Of a stretch of DNA of 64,000 bases, positions 7,288-15,461 are shown piece by piece; the stretch's first letter is position 1, and every line of letters begins with the position of its first letter. The DNA comes from Rhodopirellula bahusiensis (GTDB lineage: Bacteria; Planctomycetota; Planctomycetia; Pirellulales; Pirellulaceae). The DNA lies in the NCBI RefSeq assembly GCF_002727185.1, contig NZ_NIZW01000009.1, positions 238,256 to 302,255 of the forward strand, given 5' to 3'. The notes beneath the pieces are model-generated. The model had not been told where the DNA came from and did not search any database. It saw nothing but the letters and a program-made list of their open reading frames with translations. Both the position numbers and the translations under genes were made by a program.

Positions 7288-10192
7288 GGATTGGTGGCTT
7301 TTCGCTGTCTCCCTTGCTTCCGGCAACGTGGGTGAGGATTTTGACGAAAGACGCTCCCGGATTGGGCATGTCAGGATCGAGACGGCGTTTTTCTTTCCAG
7401 AGTTGGCCGACCTGGGAACGCTGTTCGGGTTTGAGACCGGCCATGACGCGGTCGACGTAAGACTGATGGTTGTTTCCGTCGTAGCCTTGGGGAAGAGGAT
7501 TCTTGTCGATGCGAGCGAGGAGCTTCGCGGTATCGGATGTGCCGGCGGCGGGCCAATCACGTGTATTCTCTTGAGACTTCTTCGCAGCGGCCAGTTCTTC
7601 GGGGGCGGGCCACTCTGGCGCGTCCGCCATCACACTTCGGTGGATGGCAGCGGCTTGCTCTTTCAACCGGGCGGCGAGTTCGGGATGCTTTTCCGCAATA
7701 TTTTCTTGCTGACCGAGATCCTTGGAGAGGTCATACAGCTCGACACGACCAAGTCCGCTCTTTTTGAGTTCCGGGATCCAGGACTCTTGGAAGTAATACA
7801 ATTTCCGGTGTTGCGCCCTCAGTCGATTGGCTTCGGGATTGGCGAAGTTCCCGTTGAACATTCGGGAGCGAAGATCCATTCCGCCTAACTCTTTCTCAAG
7901 ATCATCGCCAAGGACTTCTTTGACTTCCTGCATGAGTCGATCGGCGCTCTTGAAGTCGATTGGCGATTTCGCAGTACTGGTAGCGAAGAGTGTATGGTCA
8001 CCCACTCTCATGACCATGTTTGCCTCAGCCATCCAAAACAGGGGTTGATGCCTATTGAATGAATCGGAGCCAGTGAGCAACGGTGCGAGGTCGGAGCCGT
8101 CGAGATGCACGCCCCCGGGTTTGTCGATGCCGATCAGACCACACAGAGTGGGGAGAAGATCAACGACTCCAGCCGGTTCCTTCTCGACTCGTCCGCCGGC
8201 GATCCCGTCTTTCCAGTAGAAGATGCCCGGGACGCGATGCCCGCCTTCGAAAAGCGCCCCCTTCTTTCCACGCAGCTCACCGTTTCGCTTTTGCAGGTAA
8301 CTGCCGTTGTCGGAGGAGTAGATGATGATGGTGTTGTTCAGCTCACCTAGTTTTTCAAGCTTAGCGACGAGTCGCCCGATGGCCCGATCTGTATTGTCGA
8401 TAGTGCCACTGTAGATTGCTTCCCGTTCGTTGAGCCCGCCATACTGTGAAACGATCTCGTCGGGTGCCGCGATCGGGTCGTGCGGTTCATTGAACCAGAG
8501 ATTGAGGAAGAAGGGTTCGTCGGCGTCACGCTTTTGATCGAGCCAGGTAAGAGCCTCGTCGACGACGATCTGACAGGAATAGCCTTTGATGGTTCCAACT
8601 CGCTTTCCATTGCGCACGAAGTTGGTTGGGTCCTTGTGGCTGGGGCCAGGACCGTTGACGACACCGAACCAGTAGTCGAAGCCATGATCGGTGGGAGTGG
8701 GATTTTTGCGATTCTGGACAGGCATGCCGAGGTGCCACTTGCCAAAGTGGGCGGTGGCATAGCCGTTTTCTTGAAGCACTTCGGCGATCGTCGTTTCGCT
8801 CTCCAGGAGGTGCATCCGGTGAAAACGCTCGTCGAGGACCGAGTAGACTCCTGTGCGGCAGTGCTGACGGCCTGTTAGAAACGTGGCGCGCGACGGGGAG
8901 CAGGTAGGGGCGCCCGAGTGGAAATCGGTGAAACGCACCCCACCGGCGGCCAACTTGTCGAGAACGGGCGTCTTGACGGGACCGCCGTAGCAGCCGATGT
9001 CGCGGTAACCAAGATCGTCGGCGTAGAGGGTGACGACATTCGGACGCTGCTTGGGCGTAGCGGAAGTCGTCAAGACTTTCGGCCCCGTAGCCCGTTGATC
9101 GCCGAAAGTCTCGACGACTTTCGCTACGGGGGCGTAGATAATCAACGGTGTCCGGGTCGTCTGTTCCCAGAGCGCCGACTTCGCGATCTTCTTTTCGCCG
9201 ACGTCGTAGCCGTGATCGCCCCAAAGGACAACAATCGTGTTGTCTCGATAACGACTGTTTTCCAATGCGTCGAGGACATGCCCGACGCAGGCATCCGCGA
9301 ACGAATCCGCTGCGAGGCAACCCTGGACGGCTTCCTTCCATTTGCCGCTCTCGCGAATGTGTCTGATGTGACGTTCGCCCATCCGCCGGCCAATGGCGGG
9401 GATGTCGTCGAAATCGTCCGGCTCGTACGGTGGGAGTTTGATGTCTTCGATTGGATGAATGTCGAAGAATTTCTTCGGGGCATACCAGGGAAGATGTGGC
9501 AGGTAGATGCCACAACCGAGGAAGAAGGGTTTGTCATGATCTCGCTGTAGAAACTGAGCGGCACCTTCCGCAGTTTTCCAATCGGGATTGGCTTCGATCG
9601 CGTGATCGGTTGGTCCCCAGTCGATGAGACGCGCGAGAATCGGGTTGGATTCGAATTTCGGCCGCAAACCATGCTTGTAGCGTTCGTGTTTCGGCGGCGG
9701 GAGAGTGCCGGTGCTAGTGGAATAGACATGACCCCAGGCCGCAGCGTCGGAGAATTTGCCGTGAGCCTGATGGTAAAGTTTGCCGCCTCCCCAAGCGACG
9801 TAGCCGTGCCTGCGGAAATACTGCGGGAGCGACACCCAATCCTTGTACTGCGGCATGTCGCGAAACCAGTTCAGATTGCCATAGATGCCGGTCGTTGAAG
9901 GACGAAGCCCCATCATGATCGCGGTACGCGACGGGCTGCAAAGTGGAGCGGCGCAGTGGGCTTGCTCGAAGAGAACGCCTTTTCTCGCAAGCCGGTCGAT
10001 GTTGGGAGTCTTCGCCTGAGAATGTCCGCCAAGACATCCAACCCAGTCGTTTATATCGTCGACGGCAATGAATAGGACGTTGGGCCGGTCGATCGAGTCG
10101 ACGGCGTAGGCATGCCCATACGATGACGCGAGAGCGACGAAGAGTACAATCGCCGAGAGGCACGTAGCGGAACGCGTCAAGAGTTTCGGCAT
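7259..10192 (-). CDS. Chimeric protein with two sulfatase domains
   Basis: A 977-residue exported protein. After a signal peptide (CLSAIVLFVALASSYGHAYA) comes an iduronate-2-sulfatase-like domain starting RPNVLFIAVDD, with CSPSR at residue 85 (the cysteine converted to formylglycine). It stops abruptly after TPLIIYAP near 355, lacking the usual C-terminal third. Residues 356-379 are encoded by palindromic repeat copy 4. A second domain then begins RPNVVTLYADDLGY without a signal peptide, with CSPSR at 431 and the arylsulfatase marks ATAHFGKWHLG and YSSDNG. The shared 68-residue module is at 889-956. Start is the ATG at 10192; the frame continues upstream only through repeat sequence. The second domain looks complete and may be active; the first is probably defective. 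Confidence 0.85.
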   Translation of the reverse strand: MPKLLTRSATCLSAIVLFVALASSYGHAYAVDSIDRPNVLFIAVDDINDWVGCLGGHSQAKTPNIDRLARKGVLFEQAHCAAPLCSPSRTAIMMGLRPSTTGIYGNLNWFRDMPQYKDWVSLPQYFRRHGYVAWGGGKLYHQAHGKFSDAAAWGHVYSTSTGTLPPPKHERYKHGLRPKFESNPILARLIDWGPTDHAIEANPDWKTAEGAAQFLQRDHDKPFFLGCGIYLPHLPWYAPKKFFDIHPIEDIKLPPYEPDDFDDIPAIGRRMGERHIRHIRESGKWKEAVQGCLAADSFADACVGHVLDALENSRYRDNTIVVLWGDHGYDVGEKKIAKSALWEQTTRTPLIIYAPVAKVVETFGDQRATGPKVLTTSATPKQRPNVVTLYADDLGYRDIGCYGGPVKTPVLDKLAAGGVRFTDFHSGAPTCSPSRATFLTGRQHCRTGVYSVLDERFHRMHLLESETTIAEVLQENGYATAHFGKWHLGMPVQNRKNPTPTDHGFDYWFGVVNGPGPSHKDPTNFVRNGKRVGTIKGYSCQIVVDEALTWLDQKRDADEPFFLNLWFNEPHDPIAAPDEIVSQYGGLNEREAIYSGTIDNTDRAIGRLVAKLEKLGELNNTIIIYSSDNGSYLQKRNGELRGKKGALFEGGHRVPGIFYWKDGIAGGRVEKEPAGVVDLLPTLCGLIGIDKPGGVHLDGSDLAPLLTGSDSFNRHQPLFWMAEANMVMRVGDHTLFATSTAKSPIDFKSADRLMQEVKEVLGDDLEKELGGMDLRSRMFNGNFANPEANRLRAQHRKLYYFQESWIPELKKSGLGRVELYDLSKDLGQQENIAEKHPELAARLKEQAAAIHRSVMADAPEWPAPEELAAAKKSQENTRDWPAAGTSDTAKLLARIDKNPLPQGYDGNNHQSYVDRVMAGLKPEQRSQVGQLWKEKRRLDPDMPNPGASFVKILTHVAGSKGDSEKPPIRSGTRQEFR
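7325..7528 (-). other. 68-residue module shared with the Vgb-type protein
   Basis: Encodes residues 889-956 of the sulfatase fusion, after the sulfatase fold proper. Same length, no gaps, 31 of 68 identities with residues 580-647 of the Vgb-type protein at 1413-1616. Key shared residues are PLP, HQ.YVD, LW.E and FVKI..HV. Confidence 0.75.
9057..9127. repeat. Palindromic repeat, copy 4, at the sulfatase junction
   Basis: Left arm 9057-9083, right arm 9101-9127, reverse complements of each other with few mismatches. It is read through in frame (AKVVETF...KVLTTSAT) exactly where the first sulfatase domain ends and the second begins. Confidence 0.85.
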
Positions 10193-10262
10193 CCGACTTG
10201 GCCGAAAGCCCTGACGACGTGAATCGCAGCTCGACCGCAAGTCTTGACGACTTCCGCTACGA
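10163..10262. repeat. Palindromic repeat, copy 5 (three arms)
   Basis: Arms at about 10164-10190, 10201-10220 and 10232-10260. The first arm supplies the start codon and first ten residues (MPKLLTRSAT) of the sulfatase fusion. Confidence 0.8.
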
Positions 10263-10326
10263 CGGGTTGTGCGTGCAATACGGAATTTCATTTCTCTCCA
10301 TCGGCCTTCGTGATCAGGTTGGATTG

Positions 10327-11064
10327 CTACTCATTCCGCTCGTCGGACTCGATCAGGCCGTCACGCAATCGAATCACTCGTTTCGCTCGTTCAGCGACTT
10401 CGTCCTCGTGCGTGATCATGACGATCGTCTTGCCGCTTTCATTCAGCTTCTGAAAAAGGTCAAGGACTTCGTCCGTGGTTTTGGAATCCAGGTTTCCGGT
10501 CGCTTCGTCCGCCAGAACAAAGTAGGGGTCGTTCACGAGACTTCTAGCGATCGCCACTCGTTGTTGCTGACCTCCGGACAATTCAGTTGGTTTGTGATAC
10601 AAGCGGTCACCCAGACCAACCTGCTGAGCAAGTTCGCGGCATTTTTCGTTCGCGTCCTTGCCGATCAAACCCTGGTACTGCAGCGGCACCTTGATGTTTT
10701 CCATCACATTGAGTTGCAGCAGCAGATTGTACGATTGAAAGACGAACCCAATTCGACGACCACGGATTCGCGACAACTGATAGTCACTAATTGTCGAAAC
10801 ATCATCGCCGGCCAGGAGGTACTTGCCGCTCGTCGGTCGATCGAGGCAACCAAGCACATTGAGCAGCGTGCTTTTCCCCGATCCCGATGGTCCCATGATC
10901 GCGATGTATTCACCTTGCAGCACATCAAACGAAACACCTCGCAAGGCGTGAACAGTTTCTCCTTTGAGAAAATACGTTCGATAGATGTCCTCGACTCGAA
11001 ACGCATAGTCGCTTGCCGGGAGGCGATCGGCCTGGTCGGTGTTTGGTTCAGCGATGCTTGTCAT
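10327..11064 (-). CDS. ABC transporter ATP-binding protein (MacB/LolD type)
   Basis: A 245-residue ATPase with Walker A GPSGSGKS, the Q-loop in FVFQSYNLL, signature LSGGQQQR, Walker B VLADEAT followed by GNLDS, and the H-loop in MITHEDE. The LNVLGCLDRPTSG segment is typical of the MacB/LolD group, which powers FtsX-like permeases in lipoprotein release, efflux or peptide export. The ATPase is intact, but the only nearby permease is the 5'-truncated remnant at 11.3-11.7 kb upstream. It may therefore be orphaned or use a permease encoded elsewhere. ATG at 11064. Confidence 0.88.
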   Translation of the reverse strand: MTSIAEPNTDQADRLPASDYAFRVEDIYRTYFLKGETVHALRGVSFDVLQGEYIAIMGPSGSGKSTLLNVLGCLDRPTSGKYLLAGDDVSTISDYQLSRIRGRRIGFVFQSYNLLLQLNVMENIKVPLQYQGLIGKDANEKCRELAQQVGLGDRLYHKPTELSGGQQQRVAIARSLVNDPYFVLADEATGNLDSKTTDEVLDLFQKLNESGKTIVMITHEDEVAERAKRVIRLRDGLIESDERNE

Positions 11065-11110
11065 GAGCCTTCATGCCGCCACGTGACGCATTGCGCGATT
11101 AAGTTCTGAG

Positions 11111-11172
11111 GTAGCGGAACTCGTCAAGAGTTTCGGTTTCGCCTGACCGAAAGTCTTGACGACTTCCGCTAC
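11111..11172. repeat. Palindromic repeat, copy 6
   Basis: Left arm 11111-11136 (gtagcggaactcgtcaagagtttcgg) and right arm 11147-11172 (ccgaaagtcttgacgacttc...), with a ten-base spacer. It separates the ATPase gene from the permease remnant and is the last copy seen in the window. Confidence 0.85.
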
Positions 11173-11328
11173 CTGTTGATCGTGCGATGCTGAAATGAAA
11201 ATGTCGAGTGCCGTTTGTCAGTCCTAAGCTTTGGAGAAACCAGGCCATCATCAACGACACCCGACCAGTTAGACCCGACAGTGCCGGTGATCGTGGACAA
11301 TCGATTTTTCAAATACAGCGAAATTTCA

Positions 11329-11712
11329 TCATTCATGGCGCAGCGCCTCAATCGGATCTAGGTAGGCCGCTTTCCTAGCCGGATAGACGCCAAACAGGAC
11401 GCCGACTCCTAGAGAAATGCCAAGCGACAGAACGACGGACCACATCGCAATCCGAGGCTCAAGTGAATTGACGATTGGCGGCAATGACTCGGGAGAAATC
11501 GTTGAGATGACACGTTTGACCAGCCGAAACACTGGGCCAACAGACAACCCGAACAAGACTCCCGCGATTCCTACACTGGCCGTTAGCACAACGGTCTCGA
11601 TCAAGAATTGACCGATGATGTCGCTTCGTGTTGCACCGAGTGCGCGGCGAACACCAATTTCGCGAGTTCGTTCGGTGACGGTGGCATCCGCGTCCGATCC
11701 ACGGCGATCGCA
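11329..11712 (-). pseudogene. 5'-truncated MacB/FtsX-family permease
   Basis: The frame encodes only the C-terminal end of a MacB-like permease: TVTERTREIGVRRALGATRS, then two hydrophobic segments and the final GVYPARKAAYLDPIEALRHE. A complete protein has about 400 residues with a large periplasmic domain before this point. Upstream the frame closes at a TGA (11713-11715) with no start codon, and transposase sequence begins within about 100 bases. A short internal ATG at 11604 would give 91 residues but starts mid-helix. I read this as a gene cut by an insertion element. Confidence 0.75.
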
Positions 11713-11815
11713 TCAAATATCGGAAGAAGTATTCGATTGCCGGTTGTCTTGGTGAAGACCTGTTGCGAAAGATTGCGTGAACTCGTTTGAATCATGCCCT
11801 GCTATGGAGACGGCA

Positions 11816-12092
11816 ATGCTTTCGCAAATTGATGTGTTTCATGACTGCTTTGATCAAATCGAAGGCCCACGCGTTCCAGGACGAACCACGCATCCGTTGA
11901 ACTCCATTTTGTTCCTAGTGGTTGCTGCGACGATCGCCGATGCCGACGGTCCCGAAGAGATCGAGTGCTTTGGAAATGAACGACTCGATTGGCTCAGTCG
12001 CTTTGCAGATTTCCCTCACGGGACCCCCTCACGGGACCCCCTCGCACGACACCATCGGTCGAGTCCTGTCCCCACCCCAACCGAACCTGTCG
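11816..12092 (+). pseudogene. ISAs1-family transposase, N-terminal fragment, frameshifted
   Basis: The frame encodes a DDE_Tnp_1-associated N-terminal domain: FHDCFDQIEGPRVPGRTTHP, LNSILFLVVAATIADADGPE, then IECFGNERLDWLSRFADFPHGTPS. At 12013-12038 a 13-base unit (ccctcacgggacc) occurs twice in tandem. Removing one copy restores the expected continuation FPHGTPSHDTIGRVL, so the duplication is a frameshift mutation. The catalytic part of the transposase is absent; sequence changes to a PcfJ-like reading frame by about 12093. The element is dead. Confidence 0.8.
12013..12038. repeat. 13-bp tandem duplication
   Basis: Two perfect adjacent copies of ccctcacgggacc at 12013-12025 and 12026-12038 inside the transposase remnant. 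Thirteen is not a multiple of three, so the duplication breaks the frame. Confidence 0.9.
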
Positions 12093-12545
12093 ATGAAAGG
12101 GCGAACTCCAGAGTCGCTTCTACGGCGTGTTGACGAATGGCATCGAAAGCTGGCCACTGATAACACGCAACAGATGCGTCAGTGGCAACCAAGCGGGATC
12201 GAGAGCTTCGAACTCAAAGAAGGCTCATTGGATAAACCCAACTACAGGTGCTGGACGATCCGAGAATTGCTCAGTAGCAAGGCACTGGTTGCAGAAGGTC
12301 GTCAACTGAAACACTGCGTGGCGACGTACGCTTCGTCCTGTGCCCGTGGCCGCTGTTCGATCTGGACAGTGGAGATCGAGTCGTATGATGGGATCGTGAA
12401 GTCACTCACCGTGGAAGTTCAAAATGGGTCGCGACTGATTACACAGGCAAGGGGCAAGGCAAATCGACTGCCGACCGACAAAGAAAAGCATGTTCTTTGC
12501 CGCTGGGCCTCGAAGGCAGGGTTGAAGCTGGCAAACTATGTTTGA
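12093..12545 (+). pseudogene. PcfJ-like protein, C-terminal fragment
   Basis: About 150 residues matching the C-terminal end of PcfJ-like proteins: RQLKHCVATYASSCARG, then WTVEIES, a T(V)EVQNGSRLITQARG strand and NRLPTDKEKHVLCRW. PcfJ domains occur in mobile-element and plasmid-linked genes; their biochemical role is unclear. The normal N-terminal two thirds is missing and the frame is continuous with transposase sequence, so this is probably the stump left after an insertion and deletion. The fragment could in principle be translated from the ATG at 12093. Confidence 0.65.
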
Positions 12546-12974
12546 ATCTCGAGCCGTGCGTGAGTGGACTTGAAGAGATTCAATCGTCAAATTCTTCAGA
12601 CGCTGAACGTCATGACCAACGCTGAATTGAGTCCAGTCGATGAACGATTTCGGGAACAGTGAGGCGGTGACCCGACTTCGTGCAAGTATCGGCGACGAGA
12701 CCTTTTGATTTGAGTTTGCGTGCAAAACATCCAATAAGATAGGCGGGAACTGTTTGGTTTCGTCCTGTGAGCCGCTTGGGCGTTTGCGCCGGTTGTGCGT
12801 GGGAACTGTGGCTAACGCAATGCGGCTCACATCCCGATGTAGCTTGCGCACCGGCTTCGCAAATTGGTGCTACGGCACGGTGCGACTGAGTTGGTTGAAT
12901 GGCGGGTGATTTGATGTTGGGTTGGGATCGATTTAGAATCGGCTTCGCCCGTCTCCCACACTGATCGAACTTGC
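12546..12974. other. 429-bp region without a confident gene
   Basis: The minus strand at about 12640-12760 reads as a short peptide (AYLIGCFARKLKSKGLVA...GHRLT) that resembles the end of a winged-helix or transposon-linked protein, but frames are broken and I do not call a gene. The part from 12775 to 12880 has repeat-like GC-rich sequence (gccggttgtgcgtgggaactg). It probably continues the decayed zone to its left. Confidence 0.4.
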
Positions 12975-15332
12975 ATGCCGTCATCGCCGATTGCTTCCCG
13001 CTGGATGCACCGAATCCTCGTTTTCACGCTCGCTTCACTTTCCTTCATTGCGTCAGCGCAGGGGCAGGATGCAAGGGTCGATGTGCCCGCCAAAGAAGAT
13101 CAAGCTCGCGTCGCGAAGTTGGTCCAGGACATCTACCGCGACGAATATCGGTCCGCAAAGACAACACTGCAACAGTCCGAAGTCGCTCAAAAAGTCTTGG
13201 CTGCCGGGATGGAAACGGTGGACGATTCCGCAGGCCGGTTCGTGATGCTGAAATTGGCGAAGGACATCGCGGTTCGTGCGGGTGACGCCGAAACGGCAAT
13301 CAAGTCAGTCGAGGCGCTCGTGGAGTCATTTCACGTCGACGAATTCCAATTGCGCGCCGAAACCCTGATCGCCGTGACCGGTCGCCTCTCGTCAAATCAT
13401 TACGGGGCGACCAAGCATCAGCTATTGGAGTTGGCTGATACCGCGATCGCAATGGACGACTACGATGCGGCGCGGCAACTCATCGCTGCCGCGAGTAGCG
13501 ATGCCAAGCGAGGTCGCGACTGGGAAACCAGCACCCGAGCTGACAAGCTGGCGAAGCAGATTGTTGTGATGGAATCCCAGTTCAACGAGATCGCGGACGA
13601 ACTGCGTCAGTTTCAAGACGATGTCACAAAACTCGGACCAGCGGAGTCTCTCGCCGTTGGAAAGTTCTACGGGTTCTTGAAGAACGAGTGGCAGATCGCT
13701 TTGGACTTGATAGCGGCCGGCAACGACGAAACGCTTGCCGTGGCTGCCGAAGCGGAAAGAATTCTTTTGAAAAGTCTCGCGAATAGGAAACCAGACAAGG
13801 ATACGGCGGCAGCCTGTTTGAACGTTGCGGACTTGTGGTGGAAATCCGCTGAATCGTTGAGTGATGCCGAACAAAAAGCCGCGACCTTGCACGCGGGGTA
13901 CTATTATCAAATCGCACTGCCTGGCATCCAGGGACTACAAAAGGCGAAAGCAGAATCACGCATTCGCGACGCACTCGCGGTTGGCGAGATCGTTCCTTCG
14001 CAACATACAAATGGCGAAGAACACGCCGCCGATTCGAACCCCGACACCAATTTCGATGTGATCCCCATGGAGCGTCGACGAGCGACTATCAAGTTGCCTG
14101 CGACGTTTGACGACTACGCAATCGGCAACAACGGACGCTACGTCATTTTCCGGCTCAGCTCGTTGAAGAAACTCGCATTCTTTGACATCGGAAAAAGAGA
14201 GATCACGCAGTACGTTCCTCTCGAAGACTCGGACGTCCGCATCGCTGGTGGAGGAAAATTCTTCTACGTCGCGCTTCGCCGCGAGAACGTCCTTCAACGA
14301 TGGAACTACACCGAATTTAAGAAAGAGGGTTCGGCGAAACTACCGTTCGCTCAACCGGTTGACGTGATCGCGACGGGACATGAGGTCAGCGGTCCGGTGT
14401 TCGCGGGCGCAAAGGACAGTGACGGGTTGCTGCTGCACCCTCAAACAATGCAACCCATTCCCTACTTGGTCCGCGACGAAGTTTACCAACGCGAGGGGAA
14501 AATCCCCGGAGCAGGTCCCGACAACCGCGTCCGCGTGAGTGCCAACGGTCGGGCGTTCAGCTTCTGGGGAACCCGTGGATCGCCAGGAGGATTCAGGACG
14601 CTACTGTTGAGCGACCGAACTGCCTCCATGTTCTACGAACACAAAACGATGGGCTATATCCAACCCAATCCGGCCGGCGATTTGATGTACACGGGCTTAG
14701 GTATTTTCACGTCCCAAACCAAACCTTTTGCACACAACGACGAGCTTCGCAACAACAGCTTTTTCGTTCCGGCTATAAGCGGGGACTACTGCATCAACAT
14801 CCCTCGAGATGACGCCAAAGCTGGGAAGAATGCCAAACAAAGTCATGTCCATCTGCACGTTGCTGGCGCCACAACGCCGTTGCTTACGTTCCAGGACATT
14901 CAGATTGGTCCGGGCAGTTACAGTGATTTCCATGGGCGAGAGAAGATGACGCTAGACCGCCAGTTGATCTTTGCACCACGAGCGAACCTGCTTGTCACTT
15001 TGCCCGACTCGAACAACCTGTTGGAGCTCCACGAAATCGACGTGGAAAAAGAGCTCAACGAATCCGAGGTTGACTATCTCTACGTCGCGTCACGACCACC
15101 GACAACAGTCCGAGTTGGCAGTCTCTATCGATATCAGATCGATGCCCACACTCGGACTGGCGACGTGTCGTTCGAATTGGTCTCGGCTCCAAAGGCGATG
15201 AGGGTTTCTTCCAAAGGAATGATCACATGGAAAACGCCCCGTCGCGTCACGGGTACCCAGGATGTTTTGGTGATGATCCGAAGCGAGTCCGGCCAAGAGT
15301 TCACACACGCTTTCAAAATCACAACGCAGTGA
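12975..15332 (+). CDS. Large exported planctomycete protein with C-terminal Ig-like domain, function unknown
   Basis: A 785-residue protein. A signal peptide (ILVFTLASLSFIASAQG) is followed by a helical domain (about 30-320) starting RVAKLVQDIYRDEY, with the pattern DSAGRFVMLKLAKDIAVRAGD often found at the front of planctomycete WD40 or kinase-linked proteins. Residues about 365-690 carry WD40/YVTN-like strands (NNGRYVIFRLSSLKKLAFFD, GGGKFFYVALRREN). The last 80 residues (PTTVRVGSLYRYQIDA...SKGMITWKTP) resemble a cadherin-like or He_PIG fold. It stands alone and has no assigned function; a surface or periplasmic binding role is a guess. Start at 12975; an internal ATG at 13005 would give a shorter signal peptide. 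Confidence 0.75.
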   Translation: MPSSPIASRWMHRILVFTLASLSFIASAQGQDARVDVPAKEDQARVAKLVQDIYRDEYRSAKTTLQQSEVAQKVLAAGMETVDDSAGRFVMLKLAKDIAVRAGDAETAIKSVEALVESFHVDEFQLRAETLIAVTGRLSSNHYGATKHQLLELADTAIAMDDYDAARQLIAAASSDAKRGRDWETSTRADKLAKQIVVMESQFNEIADELRQFQDDVTKLGPAESLAVGKFYGFLKNEWQIALDLIAAGNDETLAVAAEAERILLKSLANRKPDKDTAAACLNVADLWWKSAESLSDAEQKAATLHAGYYYQIALPGIQGLQKAKAESRIRDALAVGEIVPSQHTNGEEHAADSNPDTNFDVIPMERRRATIKLPATFDDYAIGNNGRYVIFRLSSLKKLAFFDIGKREITQYVPLEDSDVRIAGGGKFFYVALRRENVLQRWNYTEFKKEGSAKLPFAQPVDVIATGHEVSGPVFAGAKDSDGLLLHPQTMQPIPYLVRDEVYQREGKIPGAGPDNRVRVSANGRAFSFWGTRGSPGGFRTLLLSDRTASMFYEHKTMGYIQPNPAGDLMYTGLGIFTSQTKPFAHNDELRNNSFFVPAISGDYCINIPRDDAKAGKNAKQSHVHLHVAGATTPLLTFQDIQIGPGSYSDFHGREKMTLDRQLIFAPRANLLVTLPDSNNLLELHEIDVEKELNESEVDYLYVASRPPTTVRVGSLYRYQIDAHTRTGDVSFELVSAPKAMRVSSKGMITWKTPRRVTGTQDVLVMIRSESGQEFTHAFKITTQ

Positions 15333-15461
15333 ACGGGCGCGACACGAATCGCGTTAATAGTTGGGCGAAACACGTTGTCGCAACCGACTGCAACAACGGG
15401 GCCATCTCAAGGGCAACGAACGCAACCACGGTTGGCAGTATCGCGGCAGCTCGCTCGACGG

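Noticed and set aside
11169..11351. A 60-codon minus-strand frame next to the permease remnant
   Set aside because: It overlaps the permease stop and a repeat arm, with no recognisable sequence.
12610..12984. A minus-strand frame with a winged-helix-like piece
   Set aside because: Only about 40 residues look coherent; the rest is translated repeat-like DNA, so I treated it as possible debris and not a gene.
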